Shown: piece after piece, positions 35,899 to 42,919 of the stretch
How positions within the stretch are numbered: the first letter of the stretch is position 1
How the letters are laid out: each line of letters begins with the position of its first letter
DNA from: a bacterium
GTDB taxonomy: Bacteria > Electryoneota > RPQS01
DNA: 59,448 nt
NCBI GenBank assembly: GCA_018812265.1
Contig: JAHJDG010000148.1
Location: forward strand, 1-59,448
Direction of reading: 5' to 3'
Notes under the pieces: model-generated
Database searches by the model: none
The model's input: the letters and a program-made list of their open reading frames with translations, nothing else
What the model was told of the DNA's origin: nothing
Position numbers and translations under genes: made by a program

Positions 35899-36606
35899 AG
35901 GGAGGTCCTCGTTGGTGGGGATTGGCTGTCACCGCGGATGCGGCGACAGGAGGGATGACAACTTAGACAAAGCATGAGGAAACCTCACGCCCGGTCGTTT
36001 TGGTGGGCTTCGAATAGACTTCAAGGATATTGAGAGGAGTTGAGGGGCGAACGAGGATAGACGAGCGCGTCGAGCGCACTAGTCAGAGGGTGGTTGATTG
36101 CGAGGTATGGTTGCGGAGTGGAAAAAGCCGAGGACCGGCAGGCAGGAAATCAGATGCAATCATAATATAGGGAATTTCCGCCCTAAAATCAACACCGAAG
36201 GCAGCGGAATTACGAAACGCACCTTGCAACAAAAGAGCAGAAAGATGCGACAATTCGCACGTCATCTCTGCCGAAGGACGGCACGATACATACTAACAAT
36301 ATTTAATTCCAGTTTTGTAATAGGGAGAGGCGTGGTTTACTCAAGGTATCCTCGCGGTGGCGAGTCTCATTGCCTACTTGCTACGAGAACGGGCGGCCAC
36401 ACAGGGCCGCCCCTACAGCGGAAATGGATACGCCGCGAGGGGTGCCCCTACCCCTCGCGGCATGTCTCTTGGCGGACGGGCGCGATAAATCGGCCCCTAC
36501 AGGGATTCATTCATCAGGAAGCGCGCGGCCACACCGGGCCGCCCCTACAAATCTGCAATAACTGGTCGGCGGTCTTTGGCTGCCGATCTTTCGTTTTCGA
36601 TCTCCG
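35899..36606. other. Repeat-rich gene-free region
   Basis: No gene supported. 35900-36360 is unremarkable apart from moderate A+T content. 36391-36548 is a cluster of four GTAG-hairpin units. A plus-strand frame of 184 codons across this region is made of repeat translation (for example GRPHRAAPT twice) and is rejected as a gene. Confidence 0.6.
36391..36548 (-). repeat. Cluster of four GTAG-hairpin (REP-like) units
   Basis: CTAC ends (plus strand) fall at 36413, 36448, 36497 and 36545, each after an inverted repeat: GGGCGGCC...GGGCCGCCC, CCGCGAGGGGTGCCC, GCGCGATAAATCGGCCC and GCGGCCACACCGGGCCGC. The first two repeat the order seen at 8488-8560; the third is identical over 23 bases to 55970-55992. 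Confidence 0.78.
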
Positions 36607-36641
36607 CTACAATTCTTTCGACCGCACGACCATCATCTTTT
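36607..36641 (-). pseudogene. Detached copy of the aldehyde dehydrogenase 3' end
   Basis: The minus strand encodes EKMMVVRSKEL and a TAG stop. This is exactly the last 11 residues of the aldehyde dehydrogenase at 37764-39203. The 35 bases differ from the gene end at only three positions, all silent. No dehydrogenase body precedes it. It lies about 1.16 kb from the intact end, with the unrecognised A+T-rich gene between the two copies. Confidence 0.8.
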
Positions 36642-36645
36642 CCCG

Positions 36646-36715
36646 GCGGTGACTCTCAAGAGTCACCACTCAGCAGCCATGACTTCGGACGGGGGCCTCT
36701 GGAGAGGCCCCACGG
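36646..36715. repeat. Two adjacent hairpin repeats
   Basis: GGTGACTCT-CA-AGAGTCACC (36648-36667) and GGGGCCTC-TGGA-GAGGCCCC (about 36690-36710). They share the CTC-TGGA-GAG or near-identical loop side with the units at 18127 and 39373 while the outer arms differ in a compensating way. They sit between the detached dehydrogenase end and the cassette gene. Confidence 0.65.
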
Positions 36716-36762
36716 GGACAGAGTAGAGCTGTCAACTCAGATATTCTCCCAATTCCTGTCCG

Positions 36763-37728
36763 CTATTTCGGCCCATGCACTTCCGTAGCAAATACCCGAT
36801 CCATTGCCTCAAAATAGCTATTTTGCAGGCTCAACTCCGGGCCTATCACTGGTCTAAATTCATAGGGAATAGCTGCCGTTGCAAGCACTGGTATTTCTCT
36901 ATCAGTGGAAATAGTCTGCGCAGATAGAAATATACTGCGAGTCTTGTCACGTCTCCCTCCGGTGATCGGATCTTTGACAGTGTGGTATATCACGTGTCGA
37001 ATATTCATCGCGCGTGAAGTGTTTCTAAGATCGGCGATGAGATCTGAGGCGTGCTTCACGGGTTTCTCCAACTTGTGTGATAAATATTCCTCATGCTTGA
37101 TTAGATGGCTTGCATCCACCATCACTACACCATATTCTGCTGATGATTTCTCAATTTGCTTTGCCCCATCAGTGATTGTCTTAGCCTGTTGATCACGGTT
37201 CTTAGAATAGAGCACTTTGCACGCAATTCCCCAATCCACTGTATTAAAACGAGCACGAAAATCAGGCGCTTCCATCCTGACATTATCGCAGAAAACAGAG
37301 AAAATGCTGGCACAAATTAGTTCCCAATACAGATTGTGTCGAGTATTCGAAAGCGTGCGGTTGCCAAAGAAAAGAGGAACAGGAAGGCATTTGCGGAGAT
37401 GCGGTAATAGCCACTCATAATCGCCCCGGGAGCTTGCAGCAAAAACTGCTTTCACAATGAAGCCAAGGCTAATCGTATCGCACAGAAGAGATAATGACTC
37501 GTTTTCAAGTGATTCACTTCCAAGTTTCTTGAATAACGTTTTCGCTTCATTTCTTCTGGAAAGGAGCTGCGTTATTGGCCATGTGGATTGCATATCTATT
37601 CCGTTATTATGAAGAAACCACTCGATCCAAGCGACTGACGAGTCAAAGTCTATCGTGAATTCGGAGACCATATTTGACGATGGATCTCTCATAGATGCAT
37701 TGCCTGGAGATAAAATATGGTTGTTCAT
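36763..37728 (-). CDS. Unrecognised protein, possible PD-(D/E)XK-type nuclease fold
   Basis: 321 residues from the ATG at 37726-37728; the frame is open further upstream only because it runs through the dehydrogenase gene in another frame. The gene is clearly richer in A+T than its surroundings. I do not recognise a named family. One region fits the pattern of PD-(D/E)XK nuclease-like proteins: YWELICASIFS (Glu136), EAPDFRARF (Asp156), DWGIACKVLYS (Lys171), GAKQIEKS (Gln191), then a strand VVMVDASHLI. However, the expected acid before xK is Ala169, so activity is doubtful. With the duplicated dehydrogenase end on its far side, it looks like the cargo of an inserted cassette, perhaps a defence gene. 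That function is speculation. Confidence 0.6.
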   Translation of the reverse strand: MNNHILSPGNASMRDPSSNMVSEFTIDFDSSVAWIEWFLHNNGIDMQSTWPITQLLSRRNEAKTLFKKLGSESLENESLSLLCDTISLGFIVKAVFAASSRGDYEWLLPHLRKCLPVPLFFGNRTLSNTRHNLYWELICASIFSVFCDNVRMEAPDFRARFNTVDWGIACKVLYSKNRDQQAKTITDGAKQIEKSSAEYGVVMVDASHLIKHEEYLSHKLEKPVKHASDLIADLRNTSRAMNIRHVIYHTVKDPITGGRRDKTRSIFLSAQTISTDREIPVLATAAIPYEFRPVIGPELSLQNSYFEAMDRVFATEVHGPK

Positions 37729-37763
37729 GATCTCGATTCCAATCCTTAAGAAAATGGAGGGGT

Positions 37764-39203
37764 CTACAATTCCTTTGACCGCACCACCATCATCTTTTCG
37801 ACGAGCATGTCGTGCAGCGTGAAGGGGATGCCGCCGATTCCGAAGCCGGCGTGCTTGTAGCCCGCGAACGGCATCCAGTCCACGCGAAACGCGGTGTGAT
37901 CGTTGACCATCACCGCCGAGGCCTTGATCCGCGAGTAGCAGCGCAGCGCGGTGTCCAGATCGCGCGTGAACACCGCCGCCTGAAACGCATAGGGCACGCC
38001 GTTGGCGCGGCGGATCGCGTCGTCCAACTCGCGGTACGGATAGACACACACCACCGGCCCGAACACTTCGTCGCGACTGACGCGCACCGAATCCGGCGGA
38101 TCATAAATCACCGTGCAGGCATAGCAGGTCTCGCCGATTTTCTCGCCGCCGCAGAGAATCTTGCCGCCGCTCTTCTTCGCTTCCGTCACCCACTCATGCA
38201 CGCGCATGACTTCACTCGTGCGAATGAGCGGGCCGACTTCGGTATCGGGAAGAATCGGATCGCCGACTCTCAGTTTCTTCGCGCGCTCGACCAAACGATT
38301 CGCAAATTCCTGCGCAATGGATTCGTGCACGTACACCCGCTGCACGGACACGCAGACCTGCCCCGCGTGATAGAATCCGCCTTTCGTGATCAGCGGCAGC
38401 GCGTCGTCAAGATCGGTGTCGGCGGCCACGATCACCGGAGCCACCCCGCCGTGTTCGAGGGCGTAGCGCGTGCCGGGAGCGAGCTTGCGCTGCATCGCCC
38501 AACCCACTTCGGCGCTGCCGATGAACGTAACGAACGCCACGCGCGGATCGCCGTACATCTTCTCGGCCACCGCGTGACTCTCGCATACCGCTCCCTGACA
38601 CCACTCCTCCGGCAATCCCGCCTCGCGCAGCATTTCGACGAATCGCAAACACGAAAGCGGTGTGTCGCTGGCCGGCTTGACCAGCACCGGACAACCGGCC
38701 GCCACCGCCGGAGCCACCTGATGTGCGATCAGATTCAGCGGATGATTGAACGCACTCAGCGCCACCACGACCCCGATCGGTTCCTTCTGCGTGAAGGCAA
38801 GACGATTCTTCGAGGCCACGCTGACGTTCATGGGAATCACCTTGCCCGCTTCGGTGCGCATGGTCTCAATACAGATGCGAATACTGTCCACCGCCCGCAC
38901 CGCTTCCACCTTCGAGTCCATGAGCGGCTTGCCGCCTTCGCGCGCCGCTTCCAACGCCAGCGCGTCCACGCGGCTCTTCATGATCTCTACGAGTCTTTCC
39001 AGTACCGCCAGTCGCTCGGGAAGCGGCAGCCAGCCGTCTTGGTTCTCGTAGAGCGCGTACGCCGTCGCAAGAGCCTGTTCGATGGCGGCGGCATCGGCTG
39101 TTTCGCAGGTGGCAATGTGCCGGCCGTCATAGGGAGCGCGAACCGCGAGCGGTTTTCCCCGCGTGGTCGCTCCGGGAATCATCAAGGGATAGTTTTCGGG
39201 CAT
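37764..39203 (-). CDS. Aldehyde dehydrogenase family protein
   Basis: 479 residues; AGAGGAGT upstream of ATG. Conserved NAD(P)-aldehyde dehydrogenase elements are present: FNHPLNLIAHQVAPAVAAGC near 155, VLVKPASDTPLS, FIGSAEVGWAM (cofactor loop), LEHGGVAPVIV (general-base Glu, usually LELGG) and GGFYHAGQVCVSVQRVYVH (nucleophile Cys in GQVC). The C-terminus is VEKMMVVRSKEL. It oxidises an aldehyde to an acid in the cytoplasm; the similarity pattern fits the broad lactaldehyde/succinate-semialdehyde/GAPN branch, and the substrate cannot be given. The last 11 codons are duplicated at 36607-36641. It ends 36 bases before the start of the cassette gene on the same strand. Confidence 0.9.
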   Translation of the reverse strand: MPENYPLMIPGATTRGKPLAVRAPYDGRHIATCETADAAAIEQALATAYALYENQDGWLPLPERLAVLERLVEIMKSRVDALALEAAREGGKPLMDSKVEAVRAVDSIRICIETMRTEAGKVIPMNVSVASKNRLAFTQKEPIGVVVALSAFNHPLNLIAHQVAPAVAAGCPVLVKPASDTPLSCLRFVEMLREAGLPEEWCQGAVCESHAVAEKMYGDPRVAFVTFIGSAEVGWAMQRKLAPGTRYALEHGGVAPVIVAADTDLDDALPLITKGGFYHAGQVCVSVQRVYVHESIAQEFANRLVERAKKLRVGDPILPDTEVGPLIRTSEVMRVHEWVTEAKKSGGKILCGGEKIGETCYACTVIYDPPDSVRVSRDEVFGPVVCVYPYRELDDAIRRANGVPYAFQAAVFTRDLDTALRCYSRIKASAVMVNDHTAFRVDWMPFAGYKHAGFGIGGIPFTLHDMLVEKMMVVRSKEL

Positions 39204-39370
39204 GGCGGATACTCCTCTTTCGCTATGCGGAGAATGTAACCAATCTGCCCGTGAAAAGCAACCGTAAGACAGTAAACGAATCCCCGCCGGGAGGGGCGGG
39301 GGTTCTTATTGAACGGCGATCCGCTTTGTCTATGTCTTTTTCGGGCACCCGAGGACGGGTGTCTCGGCGA

Positions 39371-39398
39371 GGGGTGACTCGGGAGAGTCACCACCGGG
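39371..39398. repeat. Hairpin repeat of the GGTGACTC type
   Basis: GGTGACTC-GGGA-GAGTCACC followed by ACCGGG; matches 18125-18150 over stem and flank. It lies 37 bases after the TauE/SafE-type gene's stop (minus strand) and may end the thirteen-gene transcript. A second GC-rich hairpin, CCCCGCC...GGCGGGG, is at 39282-39301. Confidence 0.68.
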
Positions 39399-39434
39399 AT
39401 GAGTATTACATTTCCCCATCCAAATTATTTTGCC

Positions 39435-40115
39435 CTAATGGCAGCAGGAATGGCCGGTGGTGGCGGCCATGATTCCCATGATACCCCGCCAGATGAGCAC
39501 GGCTCCCGTTAGAACAAGAATGACTTCGCCCGCGAGAGTACCGAACTTGCTCCATTTCTGAGGGATGGCGCGCATGATCGCCCCGACGCCGATCAGCGCC
39601 GGCGAGGTTCCGATGCCGAACGCCTGCATGAGAGCCATTCCCGCGATAGGCTCGGCGGCGGCGGCGCTGCGCGCGACCATTGCATAGAGCAGGCCGCAAG
39701 GAAGTAACGCCGCGCCGATTCCCAGAAACAGCGGGGCGCGCGGGCCGGTCTTCATCGAGAATCTGGCCAGCGCAATCGAAAGCGTGCTCACGCCGCCGGT
39801 CGCGAACTTCATGCGCGCGAGAACGATGACGACGATCATGAGCATACCACCGATGATGGAAATGTAAGCGGTAGCGCGTTCAAGAACTCCGGCCGCAACG
39901 AAGGCGGCTCCGACGGCGCCCGCGAGCAGCCCGAGTACGGAGTAACTGCCCAGTTTGCCGACGGCAAAAAGCCACGGCCCCCAGGCGGAGGCGCGCGCAT
40001 ATTGCGAGCGACAGCCGAGCGCCACGATCGGCCCGCACATGCCGATGCAATGCAGCGAGCCGAACAGTCCCGCCACCAACGCCGCTCCCAAGGCTCCCGC
40101 GAACTCGGCACTCAC
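39435..40115 (-). CDS. Sulfite exporter TauE/SafE-type (DsbD-like) membrane protein of the cco cluster
   Basis: 226 residues from a GTG one base after the FixH stop, with GGAG 8 bases upstream; a TTG five codons earlier overlaps FixH. Six hydrophobic segments; GLFGSLHCIGMCGPIVAL near residue 16 and ALLPCGLLYAMVARSAAAA are the family marks, with a Cys in each of two helices. The C-terminus HSCCH could bind metal. Members next to cbb3 oxidase genes are thought to help copper handling or assembly in the cytoplasmic membrane. That role is from context; transport of sulfite is not implied. Last gene of the thirteen-gene run. Confidence 0.82.
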   Translation of the reverse strand: MSAEFAGALGAALVAGLFGSLHCIGMCGPIVALGCRSQYARASAWGPWLFAVGKLGSYSVLGLLAGAVGAAFVAAGVLERATAYISIIGGMLMIVVIVLARMKFATGGVSTLSIALARFSMKTGPRAPLFLGIGAALLPCGLLYAMVARSAAAAEPIAGMALMQAFGIGTSPALIGVGAIMRAIPQKWSKFGTLAGEVILVLTGAVLIWRGIMGIMAATTGHSCCH

Positions 40116-40116
40116 C

Positions 40117-40617
40117 TCATTTCTCCACAAACAGATTCACGCGTTTCTCGAGTATCCGCCGATCGCGTTTCAGTTCTACGTAGGCCTCCCAGGCACCGTG
40201 TGCGAGGGGTTGCGGAAGAAAGACGAGATAGCGTCCGCTTCCCACGAATTGAATCGGGAGAGGTGCGACGTCGAGCCGCTTATCCGACGGGCGATAGAAA
40301 CCGACTTCCCCCGCCAGAGAATCAGCCGGAGTTCCGTCGGCTTCGGTGACGGTCAATTCCACCAGCGGCATGTCGGCCTGTTCCACAGGAAGCGGACGCA
40401 CCGACACATTCCAACCGCTGGCTTCACCAGCCGCCTGCTTTTCGGCGATTTCGCGAAGGTTGTAGCCTTCCGCGTAGTAGTTCTCGCTGACGAGTTGCGG
40501 ACGGTTCTGGAACGCGAGCGTCACAAAAGCAATGTTAATGGCGACGAAAACCACGAATACTGTGGCCAAACCGAGCGGCCAGGCGCGTTCGGCATTCAAG
40601 AGCGTTTTCATGTTCAT
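40117..40617 (-). CDS. ccoH: FixH-like cytochrome oxidase assembly protein
   Basis: 166 residues from ATG 40617 (alternative ATG 40611; a GTG at 40665 overlaps the CcoG stop as GTGA and would add 16 residues). One N-terminal membrane segment (WPLGLATVFVVFVAINIAFV) is followed by VSENYYAEGYNLREI, the FixH hallmark, and a periplasmic beta domain with VGFYRPSD and AHGAWEAYVELKRD. FixH acts with CcoG, CcoI and CcoS in cbb3 oxidase maturation. Position between CcoG and the TauE/SafE-type gene agrees. Confidence 0.85.
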   Translation of the reverse strand: MNMKTLLNAERAWPLGLATVFVVFVAINIAFVTLAFQNRPQLVSENYYAEGYNLREIAEKQAAGEASGWNVSVRPLPVEQADMPLVELTVTEADGTPADSLAGEVGFYRPSDKRLDVAPLPIQFVGSGRYLVFLPQPLAHGAWEAYVELKRDRRILEKRVNLFVEK

Positions 40618-40661
40618 CGTAATCTCGATCCGTTGGAATTCATCTCTTGCGCTTGATTTCT

Positions 40662-42083
40662 TCACTGAGTCGAACGGCGAAGCGGTCCCAGAAACACCGT
40701 CTTGGTACGGGTAAGCACAGAATCTCCATTTAGCAACCGAAATACGACCGGCGTTTCCGACGCATTGATTTTGTCTTTCGGGAGAAGAACAAACGCTTCA
40801 GTGCTGATGCGTCCGCCGGGCGGAACGGCGAACGGTTGACCGGGAACGATTAATTCGATATCGGGATGTCCGTCTACATCAATCGTGATCGTTTGCTCAA
40901 ACGCTTCCGAATTCGTGACGTGCAGCGTGAACAGATTGCGGACGCGGCCGTCTTCCTGAACCAGATAGGGAACACCGGCCGCGCGCGCAACCGTCAGTTC
41001 CACACGATCGCGACTCATGACGCGGGTCGTGAAAATCACGAGGAGCAGGATCATGATGACGGCATAGACGACCACGCGCTGCCGGACAACGCGACGCTTG
41101 CGGCCCGCAAGTCCGGTCAAAGAATCGTAACGAACCAGGCCGCGCGGACGACTGATACGATCCATCACCGCATCGCAGGCGTCAATGCAGGCGGTGCAAC
41201 TCACGCATTCGAGTTGCAGGCCGTTTCGAATATCAATTCCGGTCGGGCACACCTGCACGCAACGTTTGCAGTCAATGCAATCGCCGCGACTTTCCCACGA
41301 CTGACCGGGGCGGAACATTCCGCGCGGTTCGCCGCGCCGGGGATCGTAGCCGACAATCAGCGAGTGATCGTCGAGCATCACCGCCTGAAAGCGCGCGTAG
41401 GGACAAAGAAACGTGCAGAACTGCTCGCGGAACCACGCGAAGTTCCAATAGGTGAGACCGGTGAGGAGGATCGTCGTCACCAGGCCCGCCGGATGTGCTA
41501 CATCGCCGCTCAGCATTTCGATCATGCCTCGCGGGCCGATGAAGAAGGCGACGAATCCGAGCGAAAGAATCGCCGAAACGATCAGAAAGACGGCGCTCTT
41601 CGACATTTTATTCGTCCAATATTCCGCGTTCTTGGGGCCGTCGTCGAGCTTGCGGCGCTTCATGGGCGAGCCTTCAATCCGGCGCTCGAGGCGGCGGAAT
41701 ATCCCTTCCAGAAATACCGTCTGCGGACACGCCCATCCGCACCACAATCTTCCGAGCAGCGCCGAGAAGAAGAACATCGCTACCGCCGAGATGAGCAGCA
41801 GGAGGGCAAGCAAGTACAGATCGGTGGCCACGAAGGTCGTGCCGAAGATGCTGAACCGGCGGGCGGGCAGATCGAACCGCAGAAACGGTTGACCGTTCAC
41901 GTTTAGCCACGGCGCGCCCAGATAGAAGAGAAGCAATAGGGAATAGACGATGTTGCGCGCTCGGTCAAAGCGGCCGTGCGGTAAATCGGCATAGACCCAT
42001 TTGCGCCGTCCGCCTTCTCCGACCGTAGCGGACGCGGCGGGCGACTGAGTCTCCGGCGTTTCGACGGTGTTCGTCACCGGCAA
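40662..42083 (-). CDS. ccoG: Cytochrome c oxidase accessory protein CcoG (FixG)
   Basis: 473 residues. Start is TTG at 42083, directly after the CcoP stop, or GTG at 42077; GGGAG lies in the end of CcoP. Membrane segments flank CGWACPQTVFLEGIFRRLER near residue 125. A two-cluster ferredoxin domain follows: CIDCKRCVQVCPTGIDIRNG and ECVSCTACIDACDAVMDRI (about 265-310), then another helix and a C-terminal Ig-like FixG domain. CcoG reduces Cu(II) for delivery to the oxidase copper site. Length and order match the family. Confidence 0.92.
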   Translation of the reverse strand: MPVTNTVETPETQSPAASATVGEGGRRKWVYADLPHGRFDRARNIVYSLLLLFYLGAPWLNVNGQPFLRFDLPARRFSIFGTTFVATDLYLLALLLLISAVAMFFFSALLGRLWCGWACPQTVFLEGIFRRLERRIEGSPMKRRKLDDGPKNAEYWTNKMSKSAVFLIVSAILSLGFVAFFIGPRGMIEMLSGDVAHPAGLVTTILLTGLTYWNFAWFREQFCTFLCPYARFQAVMLDDHSLIVGYDPRRGEPRGMFRPGQSWESRGDCIDCKRCVQVCPTGIDIRNGLQLECVSCTACIDACDAVMDRISRPRGLVRYDSLTGLAGRKRRVVRQRVVVYAVIMILLLVIFTTRVMSRDRVELTVARAAGVPYLVQEDGRVRNLFTLHVTNSEAFEQTITIDVDGHPDIELIVPGQPFAVPPGGRISTEAFVLLPKDKINASETPVVFRLLNGDSVLTRTKTVFLGPLRRSTQ

Positions 42084-42701
42084 TCAGCTCCCGGTGACCG
42101 CCGAGTCGGGTGCCGCCGCTTCTTCAGTTTCCGTTTTCGGCGCGCGCATGACGGCCATGTCGAATTTCTCGCCTTCCGGCTTTTTTCCGGCAATTCCCTC
42201 CGGCAGTTTCTCGTCCCACATCGAGACTACGTACTCAGCGAGGTTGTTGATCTTGCGATCCCCGAGAATGGGTCCCCAGGCCGGCATGCCCTTGGCCGCC
42301 ACGCCACTCGTAATCACACCGCGGATGCTCTCCTCCGCAGCTCCGTGGATCCAGTACTCGTCGTGCAGATTCGGCCCGATGCCGCCTTCGCCATAGGTTC
42401 CGTGACAGCTCACGCAAAAGGTCTTGAAGTATTTTTTCCCGGCGGCAACCGGATCCTTGTCAAGCTCGCCGGACGCTTCGAGTTCGAGTTCCCGCAGTTC
42501 CTGCACGCGAGCGGCATGGGCTACCGATCGGTCAAGTTGCGTCTGGGGCAGGAACTTGAAAACGTGAACCACCGGAACGTACACGATACTGAACAGAATG
42601 GCGAAATAGAAAATTCCCAGCCACCACTTGGGAAGCGGATTGTCTTCCTCGTTAATTCCGTCGTAGTCGTGATCGGGCAACGTACCGTGTGGACCGGTCA
42701 T
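42084..42701 (-). CDS. ccoP: cbb3-type cytochrome c oxidase subunit III (CcoP), monohaem
   Basis: 205 residues. The N-terminus has the CcoP motif GINEEDNPLPKWWLGIFYF and one membrane helix. There is one cytochrome c domain with CVSCH (about residue 95) and a Met ligand candidate in KGMPAWG. Canonical CcoP has two c-type haems and about 290-310 residues; this one has a single CxxCH, so it is a short monohaem form. The C-terminal 35 residues are an acidic, low-complexity tail. Its ATG overlaps the CcoQ stop by 4 bases (ATGA), which implies coupled translation. It passes electrons from a soluble donor towards the fused CcoNO. Confidence 0.9.
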   Translation of the reverse strand: MTGPHGTLPDHDYDGINEEDNPLPKWWLGIFYFAILFSIVYVPVVHVFKFLPQTQLDRSVAHAARVQELRELELEASGELDKDPVAAGKKYFKTFCVSCHGTYGEGGIGPNLHDEYWIHGAAEESIRGVITSGVAAKGMPAWGPILGDRKINNLAEYVVSMWDEKLPEGIAGKKPEGEKFDMAVMRAPKTETEEAAAPDSAVTGS

Positions 42702-42919
42702 GAGCGTGTCCCTTCCGGTTCGGACAATCCGACGGCATGTTCCGTATGAATATCCATCCCATCTCCGTTATCGAGCGGCAATCGGCTCGGATAGTCGAAA
42801 CGGTCTTTGCGCCCGCGATAGGTCCAGACAATCACTCCGATGAAAACGACAAAAAACAGCACCAGACCGATGAGCGGGCCAATCGCTTCCCCGAGATTTG
42901 TGATAACGTCTTTGATCAT
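42698..42919 (-). CDS. ccoQ: cbb3-type oxidase small subunit CcoQ
   Basis: 73 residues: one membrane helix ([20 protein letters not shown]) followed by [20 protein letters not shown], the FixQ/CcoQ pattern. It overlaps CcoNO by 4 bases and CcoP by 4 bases. CcoQ stabilises the assembled oxidase. Confidence 0.85.
   Translation of the reverse strand: MIKDVITNLGEAIGPLIGLVLFFVVFIGVIVWTYRGRKDRFDYPSRLPLDNGDGMDIHTEHAVGLSEPEGTRS

Noticed and set aside
36391-36548. CRISPR array
   Set aside because: The repeats are unequal palindromes with irregular spacing and no constant spacers.
36098-36652. 184-codon plus-strand frame
   Set aside because: It runs through four GTAG-hairpin repeats and encodes repeat translation; no ribosome site.
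37729-38049. N-terminal extension of the cassette gene into the dehydrogenase gene
   Set aside because: The extra residues are the dehydrogenase coding sequence read in another frame and are Arg-rich; the ATG at 37728 fits the cassette boundary.
37812-39239. 475-codon plus-strand frame over the aldehyde dehydrogenase gene
   Set aside because: Shadow frame; the minus strand has all aldehyde dehydrogenase motifs.
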